In this document: one piece after another, positions 10,850 to 22,179 of the stretch
Layout of the letters: each line of letters starts with the position of its first letter
How positions within the stretch are numbered: position 1 is the stretch's first letter
From: Gonatopus flavifemur
Lineage: Eukaryota; Arthropoda; Insecta; Hymenoptera; Dryinidae
NCBI GenBank assembly: GCA_018340375.1
Contig: JAFFJZ010000004.1
Span: 34,384,001-34,448,000 of the forward strand
Length of the DNA: 64,000 bases
Reading direction: 5' to 3'
Notes under the pieces: generated by a model
The model's database searches: none
The model's input: only the letters and a program-made list of their open reading frames with translations
Told to the model about the DNA's origin: nothing
Made by a program: the position numbers and the translations under genes

Positions 10850-12330
10850 GTAAGTGAATTTTATCGGAAGCAAGTCGGGGGACTCAGAAGAGGATCGATG
10901 CGATTTCGGAGGCATCAGAAGTTGTCAAAGGTAGAGCTATTTTACGGAAAGTATCGGGATATGTCGGACATCTATCGAGTAGATGATCGAATATTTGTAG
11001 GGCCTTCTGGGATTTACTGGAATGATTTGGGATCGGAGTGTTCACGACATCTAGAGGAGTCTCAGGCTACGATTTCGGTATTATTCGGAAAATTCTCCGA
11101 CCTGTCGGAATCTCATCCGCAGGATATCGTGCATGTATTGGAAAAGTGTAGTTATGTTCGCGAACACTTCTGTTATGAATCGGAGATATCGGAGGACGAA
11201 GAATAGTCCATTGAGCACACTCAGGATGTTATCGTAGTTTATTGAATATTCATTGGGTCGATCTGTTGAAGATCGGAATGTATTCGGAAATGTGTAGAAC
11301 ATCCCGAGGGTTACTGGAATGATTCGGGATTACATCGGAGTGTTCGGAACATCTAAAGGGGTTTTAGGGTACAATTTGGCGTTGTTCGGGAAATTCTCAG
11401 ACATTCCGGAATTTGAGCCGAGAAATATCGTGAAAGCATTGGGAACGTGCAGGTGTGTTCAAGAAGACTTCCGATATGTTTTGGATGCATCGGGGAATTA
11501 GGAACAGCAATGTAGTATTCATCGAGAGCTGTCGGAACACATCGGATATTAATCGAATAGGTCGGATGGGGATCGGAATGTATTTAGTCAGGAATGTGTA
11601 AGAGCTATCAGAGCTCTATCGGGTTGATCGTTATTGCGTTGCATGATACATAACTGCCGAATGGTTCATAGTACAGTTACGGTATCCTTCGGAAAATTTT
11701 CGGATATTTGGGAATTTGATCAAGAAAACATCGTACTTCCATCGATAACATGTGGTTATTGTCGTCATCAGTTCTGTCAGATGTCGGATGTATCGAGGAA
11801 ATGAATTTGGGCAATCTGGTTATTATCGGCATCAGCCGGAACACATCGGATATAAATCAATTCGGTCGGACGGAAATCGGTATGTAGGCGGGGAGTTATA
11901 CGACGTTTTGGAGGTTCATCGGATTCATCGGAATTGTGTCTAACAATACATGACTATTGAACGGTTCACATGTTGCGTTTAAGGAATTTTTCAGAGACTT
12001 CTCGGATCCTTCGAAATTTGATCAGTGGAATATCGTTCTTGCGTTGGTAACGTGTTGCTATTATCGTGAACAGTTGTGGCAGATGTTGAATGAATCGAGG
12101 TAATGGAATTGGGCAGTCAGGAATCATCGGGATTTCTCGGAATGTGTCGGACATTGATTGAATGAATCGACTGGGGATCGGAATGTAGTCGAAGATGTGT
12201 GCGAACTGTTTAATCTCAATCGATTCGATCAGAATCGCGTTGAACGATACATAGCTGCCGAACGGTTGACAGAGCACAGTTCCGTTGCCCTCCGGAAACT
12301 TATGGGACCCTTCAGAATTGAGTTAGTGGC
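10850..12330. repeat. Tandem array of ~303-bp diverged units (nearly five copies)
   Basis: A marker phrase GATCGGAATGTA(T/G)TC (or close variant) recurs at about 11272, 11573, 11875 and 12178, i.e. every ~302-303 bp, each time followed by a (A)TGTGTA/GAAC-like phrase. Other landmarks also keep phase: GGAACACATCGGATAT, the GAAAATTCTC/GAAATTTGATCA region and the GATGCATCGGGGAAT region. The array is rich in ATCGG/CGGAAT words and distinct in composition from its surroundings. Copies are ~60-75% alike by eye, so it is old. Scattered frames inside it are not conserved between units. Confidence 0.75.
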
Positions 12331-13683
12331 ATGATATAAGATATAATAGAGTTAGTGAAATGATTTTTCCCAAATTACGGAGCAATGTTCAATATAAACA
12401 TTATATATTCAAGTAGCTTTGTTGTGCGTACCTCTATCGTATATAAATATGTATTGTCCACGACACGTATTTTGGAAACATTAGTGAAATTTCAAGAAAA
12501 TTCTTGTTTTTATATTTTCCAGTGATTGGTTCGTAAACTTTTGAATACAGATTACTGTCTAGTTCACTAAAATCTGCGCTCATCCCCACTATCACCTACT
12601 CTGGATCAACGCTTGTGCGTGCAGTGCGTGCTTCTAATTCATTTCTCATCGACTTGTGTTGATTGAATCATCGTCGCGTACTGTGACAAATTTGCTACCA
12701 AAAGCCCCTGCGCTGAACTTTAAGAATGTTTCCCTCTCATTCTCAGATCTTCATTTTGAACTGACAGCATATTCTTGATGTTTTAGTGGAGTATATAAAT
12801 TTTTGGCATATTCTAGATGCAATCTATGTCAGAAGTAGAGGGTAGTCTTGATTTTAAAATTTGATTCTCTCGTTGAAATTTATTTTGCTTATAACTTTAA
12901 GGTATTTCGCCAAAGGAAGATTTGCTTAATTTTGTTTCGACAATCACGTACTGAAAGAATAGAGTTGGTCTAACATCTTATTGAAACTTGAGGCAATTGT
13001 TTCACAACATATTACGCCATATCAGGTTTATTTAAAACCTATACAACACAAAAATTCCACCTGTATTCATATAGCATTCTTTATGAATTCTCAGAATCCA
13101 AAGAGTATTAAATATGAATTCTCTCTGAACTGTATTGCTGTCTAGGGGTTTTTAGAACATGATTTGAAACACTGAAAAAATGCTGTACAGAGAGATATTT
13201 TGAATAAACTCACGCATTTTTGCACATTGATGCAATTATTATTATTTGTGTTAGGAAATCGATCTTTTGAAATTGATATTCAATTACTGAATCCATTAGA
13301 ATTTCACCTTTCTTACTGCATGATATTGGTTGATCAAATATGCCGCAAAAATCAACAAGTAGACCATTATATTTCAATAAATGAGGATCGAAATATTTGA
13401 CAGTCATAATGGTGAAATTTTACTAAACAATTTAGTGAGGATTCGTTCAAGCGAATTTACATACTTCTCTATATTGTAAAGTGATGGACAATATTTCATT
13501 GCGTAGCTTATACTCCAATGTATATAAAATAATCCTTTTTTCTCTTAATATCGCGTGGTATATTAGATATGGGATGATTATAATTGAGAAGAAAGGAACG
13601 TTTATCTGAAATCCCCATGTGTCACTCAATTATCATACTGTTCAATAACTATAACTGGAATTTTGGTAATGTTTATATAATCT
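12331..13683. other. AT-rich stretch, no gene
   Basis: Nothing coding. CTGTACAGAGAGATATTTTGA at 13185 resembles phrases at 29230 and 29370 (CTGTACAGAGCGATATTTTGA), and a CTCTCAGTGTA end occurs at 13689, so part of this may be another worn inverted-repeat element. Confidence 0.4.
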
Positions 13684-13783
13684 CTTCTCTCAGTGTATGT
13701 TCTTCGTATTCCATCCGTACATTCTACGAACGTTTCTATTCCGTATATACTTTGTAATTCTGTTGCTGCTTAGGTGCTTGGGT
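13684..13783 (-). repeat. CAAGCAGCAACAGAAT-family end, partial copy
   Basis: On the minus strand AAGCAGCAACAGAATTACAA is followed by GTATATACGGAATAGAAACG, matching the starts of the copies at 27373 and 37831. Only ~100 bp of the family is present. Confidence 0.6.
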
Positions 13784-14107
13784 TGATTTACACTAGGACT
13801 CGAAAGTTATCACAATCGGCCGCTAGCCTTACGGCCAGCAGTTTCAATTTCTTCTTAAGACCACTAGCGGTAGTTGGAATTCAGACTACCGCATGGGTCA
13901 CCTTTTGAGGTTACGTATGATCTAAAACGGGAGACAATCGGATAACAAAACATAAATAACACGATGCTCCAATGGCCTCATAGCCAATCATAAATCACTG
14001 AGGGTAAAGAAACTAAGAACACTTACCTACCTGGGAAAGGTTCAAAATCACAAAAAATCAAGTTATAATTCCTACCCTATCACGATGGAGCGAGCAGAAC
14101 TGCGGTT
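13784..14107. other. No gene; moderately GC-rich patch
   Basis: CGGCCGCTAGCCTTACGGCC and a small hairpin GCGGTAGTTGG...ACTACCGC near 13867-13891 stand out, but no feature is recognised. Confidence 0.35.
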
Positions 14108-14735
14108 CCCTGGTGGAAATGGAAGCGACAAGGAAGAGTAAACGAAGCTTATGCTAGAGCGTAACAGGAACGCTAATGAAAAGTATACGGAGCTTGAATG
14201 AAAGGGATACAAAGAGTATATGAAGCGGGAATTGAAACAAAGGACGCGCATGAAATTTAAAAAACCTGAAAAAAAAAATTCCGGCTCTATGGCTGAAGGG
14301 TAAACGCACTAACTTTCAGACGTGGATGTCCGACAGGCTTGGGGGTTCGAATCCTTGACTAACCAATCCGCCTTTCTCCCTAACGGTAATGCCGCGAAAG
14401 GGGAAATGGCGGTTGGTGCGTCAACCAAAGTTAATCCCGAAAGGGGCTACCACCGTAATAGGGAAATGACAGGTTATAAGTCAGGGAATCTTACCTCAGT
14501 GGCGTAGGTTAGGTGAGGACGCTTCCCCTGGTCCAATTGGCCTTGGCAGCGTAAAGAGACCGGGTTAACAAGAACGAAAAAAAACGCGAAACGGGATCGG
14601 AAGTTTATGAAGCGTATATGAAACGTATAATTTCATCACTTTACAGCAAGTGAGCATCACACGCTTCAGGATAAGGGAATTGAAACATTTTTCGCTTCAT
14701 TTGCGCTTCGTATATACGCTTCATTTTCACCAGGG
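14108..14735. mobile_element. CCCTGG-family element, copy B (628 bp)
   Basis: Left end CCCTGGTGGAAATGGAAGCG. The right end, inverted, is CCCTGGTGAAAATGAAGCG. TT is duplicated on both flanks. Sub-terminal DNA is dense in GAAGCGTAT/AAACGTA words. The first ~150 bp match the inverted right end of copy C (29442-30191) closely. A tRNA-like module lies at 14288-14360. Confidence 0.8.
14288..14360 (+). other. tRNA-like module in copy B
   Basis: TATGGCTGAAGGGTAAACG resembles an A box; GGTTCGAATCC (14344-14354) is a canonical B box. The spacing is slightly long, as in tRNAs with an extended variable arm. Ten A residues lie upstream, and there is no T-run within 20 nt downstream, unlike copies A and C. 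No convincing full cloverleaf. Confidence 0.5.
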
Positions 14736-14851
14736 TTTTCACAAAACAATAACAACATAATGACACGCCGTTTCCTATTTTTCCCGTATGGTGGTGGTGC
14801 CTCACGGTATGTTGAATTCTGTTAGTCGAATTTTAGACCATCGTTGAAATT

Positions 14852-15087
14852 TGGACCGTCTCCTCCAGAGTATAATCTAAGAGGGCAGTTGTAACTAACA
14901 ATTTAGTTTTACAAGGAAACGATTGGTTCCGAAAGGTAAAAACGATAAGTAAAATCATTATTTTATAGCATACATGGATCCTTTCCATGTTTTAGAACCA
15001 ACCGTTTTCTTGTACACCGAATTTTTTGGTTATAACTGCCCCTTAAAATATGCCCTGGTCTCCTCTAATATAAATTTTCTCTCCGTG
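14852..15087. mobile_element. ~235-bp foldback element ending CTCCGTGTA
   Basis: AGGGCAGTTGTAACTAACAA and AAACGATTGGTTCC at the left are mirrored by GGTTATAACTGCCCCTT and GAACCAACCGTTTTC at the right. The right end CTCTCCGTG + TA is the inverse of the CACGGAGAG end at 8681. Confidence 0.55.
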
Positions 15088-15569
15088 TAGTTGCCATAAC
15101 GATTTTCCGTGGATGGTCGAAAATCGACTTCGTGAGTAACTGCTGCAAGTATTCCTTGTTTTCCGTATTACATTGATTCATCAAACTGTTTCATTGGAGG
15201 AGTTCGAAATTTGAAGAAATCTCTCGAAACAAATTCTAAGGTAATTGCAAAGAGTTATGAGTGGTTGCTAAGATTCAAATGATTTTTGAGAAATTCCAAA
15301 AAACTTGGAAAGTTGAGTGTGACAGATTCAGAGGAGATTAGTGAAATTCAGATGAATTCAGAACAAGAGTCATAAAAAATTGAGAATCTTCAAACGGCTT
15401 CTGAGAAATTCTGACAAATGCTGTAAAAATTTTGGGAACAAAATAACTGTGACGGTTAGAAGATCAGAATCGCCATTTGCATCTCTTAAACATTGGTTGA
15501 AAATGAACGGGAATTCAAAACTTCATGAATGTATTTTTGTACAAATCATATATGAAATATAAGATGAAG
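15088..15569. other. No gene; insertion target of the gypsy element
   Basis: Unremarkable AT-rich DNA up to the CATG target site. Confidence 0.45.
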
Positions 15570-15573
15570 CATG

Positions 15574-15964
15574 TGTTATAATCACTATTATTGTAACGCC
15601 TTCGGTAGCTCACGATTATTATTCAATAAGCATCAACGTTGACTGAAACCGTTTTCCTTCGTCGACGCCATTTTAGACGCCGCCGTATTTTCTGTATCAA
15701 GGGAAAGTTCTAATAATATGTACGAAACTCGAACTCTTTATGGTTAATTAAATTGTTTATTATTAAAAGAGAATGAATAGAAAATTATAAAAGTTATACA
15801 TTTTAAATTGCGCGTAATTTTACTGTAACTCCATGGTCCCTCTTCCGCAATGGCTAAATCACACGTCTACTCGACCTCACGGTTCACACCACACTCCTTC
15901 ACGCGCTCTACCAGCGCTCCCTCTCTCACACACGCACTCTACTGGCGCACTAAATCCTCTAACA
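15574..15964 (-). repeat. 3' LTR of the young gypsy element
   Basis: On the minus strand it starts TGTTAGAGG and ends TTATAACA. It is near-identical to 20973-21363. Confidence 0.95.
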
Positions 15965-16170
15965 CTCGGCCATCCTGAGATGAGCTTGGTCCCCAAGCTC
16001 CCAGAAAAGTAAAACACAGCCCAAAATAAAACTACAACTCATTACAACAAGCTTTGTTTCAATACAGCCTCTAAGAATAAGATAAATCATTATAAAACAG
16101 AAACTTCTTTAAGTAAGGTAAACTCTCCTACTCTAACTTGTTTGAATCTTACATGTAATACACTGGTTAA
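15965..16170 (-). other. 3' untranslated leader of gypsy before its 3' LTR
   Basis: About 206 bp between the Gag-Pol stop and the 3' LTR. The polypurine tract is not obvious; the minus strand just before the LTR reads CAGGATGGCCGAG. No env-like frame fits here. Confidence 0.6.
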
Positions 16171-19100
16171 TTATACGTCATCATTGATGAATCTCACGGG
16201 AGTACGTTTAATTCGTGTACTCTTTCTAACTCCTCGACGAATTTCTTGCGCCGTTGAATCAGAATTTGTTTCTAAATATTCATCTTCATTTAAATTTTTC
16301 GAGATATTTATCTGACTCCGAGTATGACGATTCTGATTGGAACCAGATTTAGTTTGTTCCTCCGCGGAATTTTCGGTATCCGGTGCACAATTTTCTTCGG
16401 TTTCGTTTTCAACTATTCCCATTTCCTGTTCTTCACTCCAACCTCGCCATATCTTTAATTGGCTCACATGAGCAGTAGTGCTTCCTCTCACAAAATTTTT
16501 CAATAAGATTACTCGGTACGTGTCTGATGGTAAGGTTTGTACAACTACAAAGGGTCCTCCATATTTTGACTGTAACTTCGTAGACTCCCCTGTTGCAATT
16601 GGTCTCGCTTTCATGAAGACTATATCGCCAACGTTGTATTTAACGTCTTTACGATGGCTGGAATCATATCGTATTTTTGCTTTTTGTTGTTCTTTTTCGA
16701 TCGCGTTCCTAATTTCTACCCAGGTATCTTTAGGACACGTATATGTTTCTCCGTGCTTTGTCAGTGATCTTGATTCTCCTTCCTCGAATCTAGGAATATA
16801 CCCATATACTGCTTCAAACGGTACTTTATTCGTAGTTTTGTTGGTGCAGGAATTCAAGTCCCTCTCCAGTTTAGGTATCAATTGATCCCAATTGCGATCT
16901 TCATGATCCAATAAATTTGCCTGTAGTGCCGGCAAAATAGGTGGATTCAATCGCTCTACTTGCCCGTTAGCCTGTGGATGTCGGCTAGAGTTGAGCGTAT
17001 GTTTGATTCCGGCTTTAATGCAAAATCGTTCGAATTTATCCGAGGTGAATGACGTTCCCCTGTCTGTAATAATTCGACGAGGTGCTCCGAACTTATTAAC
17101 AAATTCTTCTAGACATTTAATTGTAGAAACTGTTTTTACGTCTCTTACCGCATATAATTGACAAAACTTCGTGAGATTACAAATAATTGCTAGAATGAAT
17201 TTATTATTACGCGGTGTTGAAATGAATGGTCCCAAGTGATCCATATTAACAATTTCAAATGGCCGACTGCTCGGTGGAATACAGTGTAATTCTCCTGATT
17301 GTTTTCCCGCTTTGTTCTTAGCTAATATACATTCTACGCATGCTCTTATGTGATTCTTAACATATTGTCGCATATTTGGAAAATAATAAAACTGTTTCAT
17401 ACGTGCAACTGTTTTATCTACTCCTAGGTGACTGACTAAGTCATGATTTTTAATCGTTAGCGCTTTTCGCATCGCTTGAGGTACCACATACAATTCTCTG
17501 TTATTATTTTCTTTGTCGATCTTATATAATATACCTTCACGCAATACAAAACCTTTGATAAGGTCTTTTTCTGATTTTGTTTTTACATTATCCTTATCCT
17601 CTAACAATTGAATTTTCCGCAACAATTTACTGTCAGATCTTTGATACATAACAATTTCGTTCTCACGTACGGATATGTTCAAAACAAGCTCTTTTTCATC
17701 CATAGATTCGTATTCTTCAATTGGAGCTCTCGAAAGTGCATCTACGTGCTTCATCTTGTCACCTTTCTTATGAATAATTTCATAATCAAACTCGGCTAAT
17801 AAGTCTAACCATCTTATGATTTGCGGGTTTTTTGTTTTTACCGTCGAAATATAAATCAAAGCTTGGCAGTCAGTAAATATAGTAAAACGTATCGGTAACA
17901 AAAATTGTCTTAATCGGTTAACTGCCCAAATAATTGCCAAGAATTCCAATTTACTAGAATGGTACGCTCTTTCAGTTTCGGAAGTTCTGCGGCTAATCGC
18001 ATAAACCGGATGATTTTCCCCGTTTTCGTCCGATTGAAATAGCATGGCAGCTAAACCTTCTGCTGATGCGTCTGTATGTACTTCGGTTCTAGGCGCTTTA
18101 GGATTGTACAGTGCCATAATTGGCTCCGACGTCAATTTATGTTCAATAGTTTGAAAATCGATTTCCTGCCTTTTAGACCATACGAATGGTGTATTGGATT
18201 TTACCAGCTCAATAAGTGGTGAAGCTAACTGTGCAAATTTCGGAATAAACCTTCTAAAAAAACTACAGAGTCCATAAAATCTCCTCACACCGTGTACATC
18301 ATTTGGCGTTGGAAATTGTTCGATGGCTAATACTTTTCGTTCGTCTGGTTCAATTCCACTAGCGCTAATAATGAAACCCAAATACTCAATTTTTTGTAAT
18401 CCAAACTTGCACTTGTTAAGATTTAAAGTTAACGCTGCGTCTTTTAGCAATTCCAAAATTCGAGTAAGCTTAGATATTAGTTCATCCCAATCCTTTGCAA
18501 ATATTAAAATGTCATCAAAATATGTCAATGCTAGAGTATTATTAAATTGTCCAAAAATTTTTTGCATTAACTTCGCAAAATAAAACGGAGCGTTCATCAG
18601 TCCGAACATGGCCCTTTCGAACTGACCCATTTCATCCGGAGTGATGAATGCGGTTTTCCTTTTCGCTTCTTCAGTTAATGGTATCTGAAGATATCCGTGA
18701 GCAAGATCTAATGTAGCAAAAATTTTTGCCCCATACAACTCATCTAACCCATTATCAATATTGGGCAGTGGAAAATTCATGCGCACTGTGTTCTTGTTCA
18801 AACGCCTATAATCTACTACTAAACGGTGACTACCATCTCTTTTTTTTACTAACAAACACGGGCTAGCATAAGGCGAATCGGTCTCAGTTACAATGCCATG
18901 TTTCCTCCACTCTCCAATAATTTCTTTCATTGACTCTCGCTCCTTTGCAGTAGCTCTGTATGGCTTAGCGCACACTGGATTACTATTTTCTTTTTCTATT
19001 ATGTCCATTTTTATCAATGAGGTACAACCAAGTTCTTCCAGTTTTTTAGCAACAGTTACTCTATATTCGTTCAATAAATTCATTAACTCTCGAATTTGTG

Positions 19101-20883
19101 TTTTAGATAACGAGGGATCAACATTCAATTCAGATTCAGAAATCTTTTCGTATCTTGGTTCGATTTTTACTACTGGTTCAGAAACGAGCATAATTGATTT
19201 CGATAATTTTTCCCCTTTTTTTATCTGAATATTCTGGTTATACGTATTTACAATAGGTAATTGAAGTGAATCTTCTTCACTCACAACTTTTATGAAACTA
19301 ATTGAACCTTTTCCCAATTCAATATTTTTATCGTTGATAATATTTGCACCTGGCACATTTTCTTTGTTTATATTGAATTTTGTAAGAAACTCATCCCTAT
19401 TCTCAAAAAATATTTGACCATCAACTTTATAATGAGTGACTTCCGGCAATTCTAAAAAGGAATGGCCTATAATCGCGTCATACGGTTGAGCATCGTCAGG
19501 TACAATTCGAAACACAATACTTTTGCCAATACAATTATCAACTCTGACTTCTTGTTTGATTATGCCATAAGATTTGATATCATTGTTTATTTTACCAAAA
19601 CCAGACAAAACACTACACTTCCGAATAATTTCAAAATTACACTCTAGAACCACTGAAGCCTTGACGGTACATACTGAACTACCAGTATCGATACAAGCAA
19701 GAACAGAAAAATTATCAATTTGAATATTCTTCAAGTATGAGTTAGAATATTTCACATCTGATGGCACAATCAAATTCACATTATTATTTTCGGTTTTTAT
19801 AGGTTTATTACAATTTTTTGCTATATGCCCTTTGTCGTTACATTTAAAACATTGAACTTCTTTTTTGACAGGACAATTCCTCGCTTCATGCCCTACGACT
19901 TGACACTTAAAACACTTACGCGCGTCAACACTTTTCTCGTCTTGATTTACACCATAACTAACTGTACTGTTATCCATTCGCTGCTCTCTGACGGTCGATT
20001 CATTATACTTTTGACTATCCTTTCCATGACGTGACTGATTCCAATTTCGACGAACACCAAAACGTTGTTGACGTGCCAAATCAATTGATTCTGCCTCACA
20101 GATATCATGTAGTACTTCATCTAAATTTTCATGTTTTTTTGACATCAAGTTGTTTCCAGTCGCTCGAGAACGTAACCCAATAACTAACTGCTTCTTCGTC
20201 TCCTCTAAGTCAAAACCCAAATTTTTGCACAATCTGACTTTTTCAAAAAAATATTCCCTTGTATCCTCTCCAGGACGCTGGACTCGTTTTTCCATATCTT
20301 TCCATCGTTCCGTTAACGACTTCTCTTTCATGAATGTCTTTTGGAAAGCTGATCTAAAAGAAGCCCAATTAACTATGCTGTCTATGCGACTCAAGTACCA
20401 ATTACGTGCTGCCTTCTGTAGATGAGATCTGGCAGTTTCAAACGCCACTGCTTCCGTCCATCTGTGTAAGGTGGCGGTAGATTCGAGTTGCTTCAACCAC
20501 GCACGAGCAACATCAGCTCCTTCTAATCCATCAAAATTTGAGATATTGTGCGACAGATCCGGTAAAATATTGTAATGGAATGATTCAGCACTAGTATTTC
20601 GCTTCATAGATTGAATTAATTCATTGTTTTGACGGAACAATGAAGTCATTGCTTGCAGTACTGTCGATAAATCGTTTGGAGGCGGCATCGACTGTCCCGG
20701 CGTGTGACCGGTGTTTTGCGTGTAACCAACATTTGAATTATTCATCGTCGTATGCCCCATCGAATCATCGAGATTGTCTTGATTTTTAGCAGATGTCGCA
20801 CCGAGTCGCTCTCCTTGTGCGAGTTGCAGCAACGCATGCGCTGGATCGACTATATTGTCTTGTGGCATCTTGAAATGTTCCAT
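16171..20883 (-). CDS. Gypsy Gag-Pol polyprotein, intact (1570 residues)
   Basis: The first ATG is at 20883 (the frame is open a little further upstream, but without ATG). Domains in order: Gag capsid-like region ~90-290; two CCHC zinc knuckles ~320-360 (CFKCQVVGHEARNC and CFKCNDKGHIAKNC); protease with CIDTGSS, active aspartate ~399; RT with LDLAHGY and YFDD at ~788-791; RNase H with HTDASAEG (D ~938); integrase with an HHCC zinc region ~1150-1200 and a D,D35E triad at ~1215 (NMDHLG), 1274 (ITDRG) and 1310 (NGQVE), exactly 35 residues between the last two. A basic, acidic-patched tail follows. Cleaved products would assemble particles, reverse transcribe and integrate the element. Gag and Pol share one frame, so no frameshift signal is needed. 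All key residues are present; it may be active. Confidence 0.93.
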   Translation of the reverse strand: MEHFKMPQDNIVDPAHALLQLAQGERLGATSAKNQDNLDDSMGHTTMNNSNVGYTQNTGHTPGQSMPPPNDLSTVLQAMTSLFRQNNELIQSMKRNTSAESFHYNILPDLSHNISNFDGLEGADVARAWLKQLESTATLHRWTEAVAFETARSHLQKAARNWYLSRIDSIVNWASFRSAFQKTFMKEKSLTERWKDMEKRVQRPGEDTREYFFEKVRLCKNLGFDLEETKKQLVIGLRSRATGNNLMSKKHENLDEVLHDICEAESIDLARQQRFGVRRNWNQSRHGKDSQKYNESTVREQRMDNSTVSYGVNQDEKSVDARKCFKCQVVGHEARNCPVKKEVQCFKCNDKGHIAKNCNKPIKTENNNVNLIVPSDVKYSNSYLKNIQIDNFSVLACIDTGSSVCTVKASVVLECNFEIIRKCSVLSGFGKINNDIKSYGIIKQEVRVDNCIGKSIVFRIVPDDAQPYDAIIGHSFLELPEVTHYKVDGQIFFENRDEFLTKFNINKENVPGANIINDKNIELGKGSISFIKVVSEEDSLQLPIVNTYNQNIQIKKGEKLSKSIMLVSEPVVKIEPRYEKISESELNVDPSLSKTQIRELMNLLNEYRVTVAKKLEELGCTSLIKMDIIEKENSNPVCAKPYRATAKERESMKEIIGEWRKHGIVTETDSPYASPCLLVKKRDGSHRLVVDYRRLNKNTVRMNFPLPNIDNGLDELYGAKIFATLDLAHGYLQIPLTEEAKRKTAFITPDEMGQFERAMFGLMNAPFYFAKLMQKIFGQFNNTLALTYFDDILIFAKDWDELISKLTRILELLKDAALTLNLNKCKFGLQKIEYLGFIISASGIEPDERKVLAIEQFPTPNDVHGVRRFYGLCSFFRRFIPKFAQLASPLIELVKSNTPFVWSKRQEIDFQTIEHKLTSEPIMALYNPKAPRTEVHTDASAEGLAAMLFQSDENGENHPVYAISRRTSETERAYHSSKLEFLAIIWAVNRLRQFLLPIRFTIFTDCQALIYISTVKTKNPQIIRWLDLLAEFDYEIIHKKGDKMKHVDALSRAPIEEYESMDEKELVLNISVRENEIVMYQRSDSKLLRKIQLLEDKDNVKTKSEKDLIKGFVLREGILYKIDKENNNRELYVVPQAMRKALTIKNHDLVSHLGVDKTVARMKQFYYFPNMRQYVKNHIRACVECILAKNKAGKQSGELHCIPPSSRPFEIVNMDHLGPFISTPRNNKFILAIICNLTKFCQLYAVRDVKTVSTIKCLEEFVNKFGAPRRIITDRGTSFTSDKFERFCIKAGIKHTLNSSRHPQANGQVERLNPPILPALQANLLDHEDRNWDQLIPKLERDLNSCTNKTTNKVPFEAVYGYIPRFEEGESRSLTKHGETYTCPKDTWVEIRNAIEKEQQKAKIRYDSSHRKDVKYNVGDIVFMKARPIATGESTKLQSKYGGPFVVVQTLPSDTYRVILLKNFVRGSTTAHVSQLKIWRGWSEEQEMGIVENETEENCAPDTENSAEEQTKSGSNQNRHTRSQINISKNLNEDEYLETNSDSTAQEIRRGVRKSTRIKRTPVRFINDDV

Positions 20884-20972
20884 TATACTTTCACGCACTT
20901 ATGCACTCGATCACTGCCGTGGGTCTATTTTTCCACTTTTTAATTGTTACACTGGGAAAACCACTTCTGAAT

Positions 20973-21363
20973 TGTTATAATCACTATTATTGTAACGCCT
21001 TCGGTAGCTCACGATTATTATTCAATAAGCATCAACGTTGACTGAAACCGTTTTCCTTCGTCGACGCCATTTTAGACGCCGCCGTATTTTCTGTATCAAG
21101 GGAAAGTTCTAATAATATGTACGAAACTCGAACTCTTTATGGTTAATTAAATTGTTTATTATTAAAAGAGAATGAATAGAAAATTATAAAAGTTATACAT
21201 TTTAAATTGCGCGTAATTTTACTGGAACTCCATGGACCCTCTTCCGCAATGGCTAAATCACACGTCTACTCGACCTCACGGTTCACACCACACTCCTTCA
21301 CGCGCTCTACCAGCGCTCCCTCTCTCACACACGCACTCTACTGGCGCACTAAATCCTCTAACA
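20973..21363 (-). repeat. 5' LTR of the young gypsy element
   Basis: It should carry the promoter. It is 391 bp, with TG...CA ends on the minus strand and flanked by CATG. Confidence 0.95.
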
Positions 21364-21367
21364 CATG

Positions 21368-22179
21368 GAAGATTAATTTTACTACGTATATGCAACAATT
21401 ACAAGCGAATGAAATCATTCATTCAATTAGAACGTTCGTGAATACTCAAATCAATAAAAAACATCAAATAATCATTTTTAAGATTCATCAATATATCTCA
21501 TTAGATGAATTATTGTATTCACTTGTTTTTGTTGAGTATGCATCGTAAAATTAATTTTTGATGTTCCAGTTTATATTGAATACATGAATTTATGCGAGAA
21601 TAAATTCATATAGTTTTGATTTTCCCTCCATTTTCAACTATTCAGCACAAGATACAATGCGAAATGAGCATTGTTATATTGGGGGCTATCAAAATGCATG
21701 GATAAGATTTTTTTTCTTCCCACTTGAAATCCCGTACTTTGAGGGTACGGAATCCGTATGTCCGTATGACATCCAAAATTTCGTACCAATACGGCCCTAG
21801 GACCGTATCTGGCAACACTGCAGTGTGGATCATTACAATCGTAGGGATATTACGAAAATTCATACAAAAATCGGTATTGAATTTTGTAACAAACAGTACC
21901 ACTGAATTCCATAAAGGCAAAAGAATTACTTTTCATATTTACCACAATTTGCAATGGAATTTGGGATTGGGACAATTTTGGAGTATACTTTACTGCAATT
22001 GCCATCAAATCTACTCCAATTTAGTTGGAATTACCACAATTTATTCTAAAAGATAACACAATTTTGTCCCTGTCCCAGAATTTTTTTCCGTGTAGTCAGA
22101 AAGATTCTGAATGTTTTGTTGCATCGCACAAAAAGAAAATAATGAGTCATTATTTGGTTAACTAACAATTAGCAATCTG
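21368..22179. other. AT-rich stretch, no gene
   Basis: 21720-21830 holds repeated TACGG/CCGTA words (GTACGGAATCCGTATG, GGACCGTATCTGG). 21930-22090 has TTACCACAATTT twice and ends TTTTTTCCGTGTA, the inverse of a CACGGA-type end, so a worn inverted-repeat element is likely. Confidence 0.4.

Larger units (their letters stand above)
15574..21363 (-). mobile_element. Complete young gypsy-type LTR retrotransposon (5790 bp)
   Basis: Two 391-bp LTRs (15574-15964 and 20973-21363) bracket one long Gag-Pol frame on the minus strand. CATG is duplicated at 15570-15573 and 21364-21367. The LTRs differ at about two positions by eye (near 15835/21234 and 15849/21238), so the insertion is recent, and no stop or frameshift interrupts the polyprotein. 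There is no separate envelope frame. Next to the 5' LTR the minus strand reads ATTCAGAAGTGGTTTTCCC rather than an immediate TGG primer site, so the priming tRNA is unresolved. Confidence 0.95.

Noticed and set aside
16478..20943. Plus-strand frames opposite the gypsy polyprotein
   Set aside because: They overlap a single intact Gag-Pol frame on the minus strand and show no domains.
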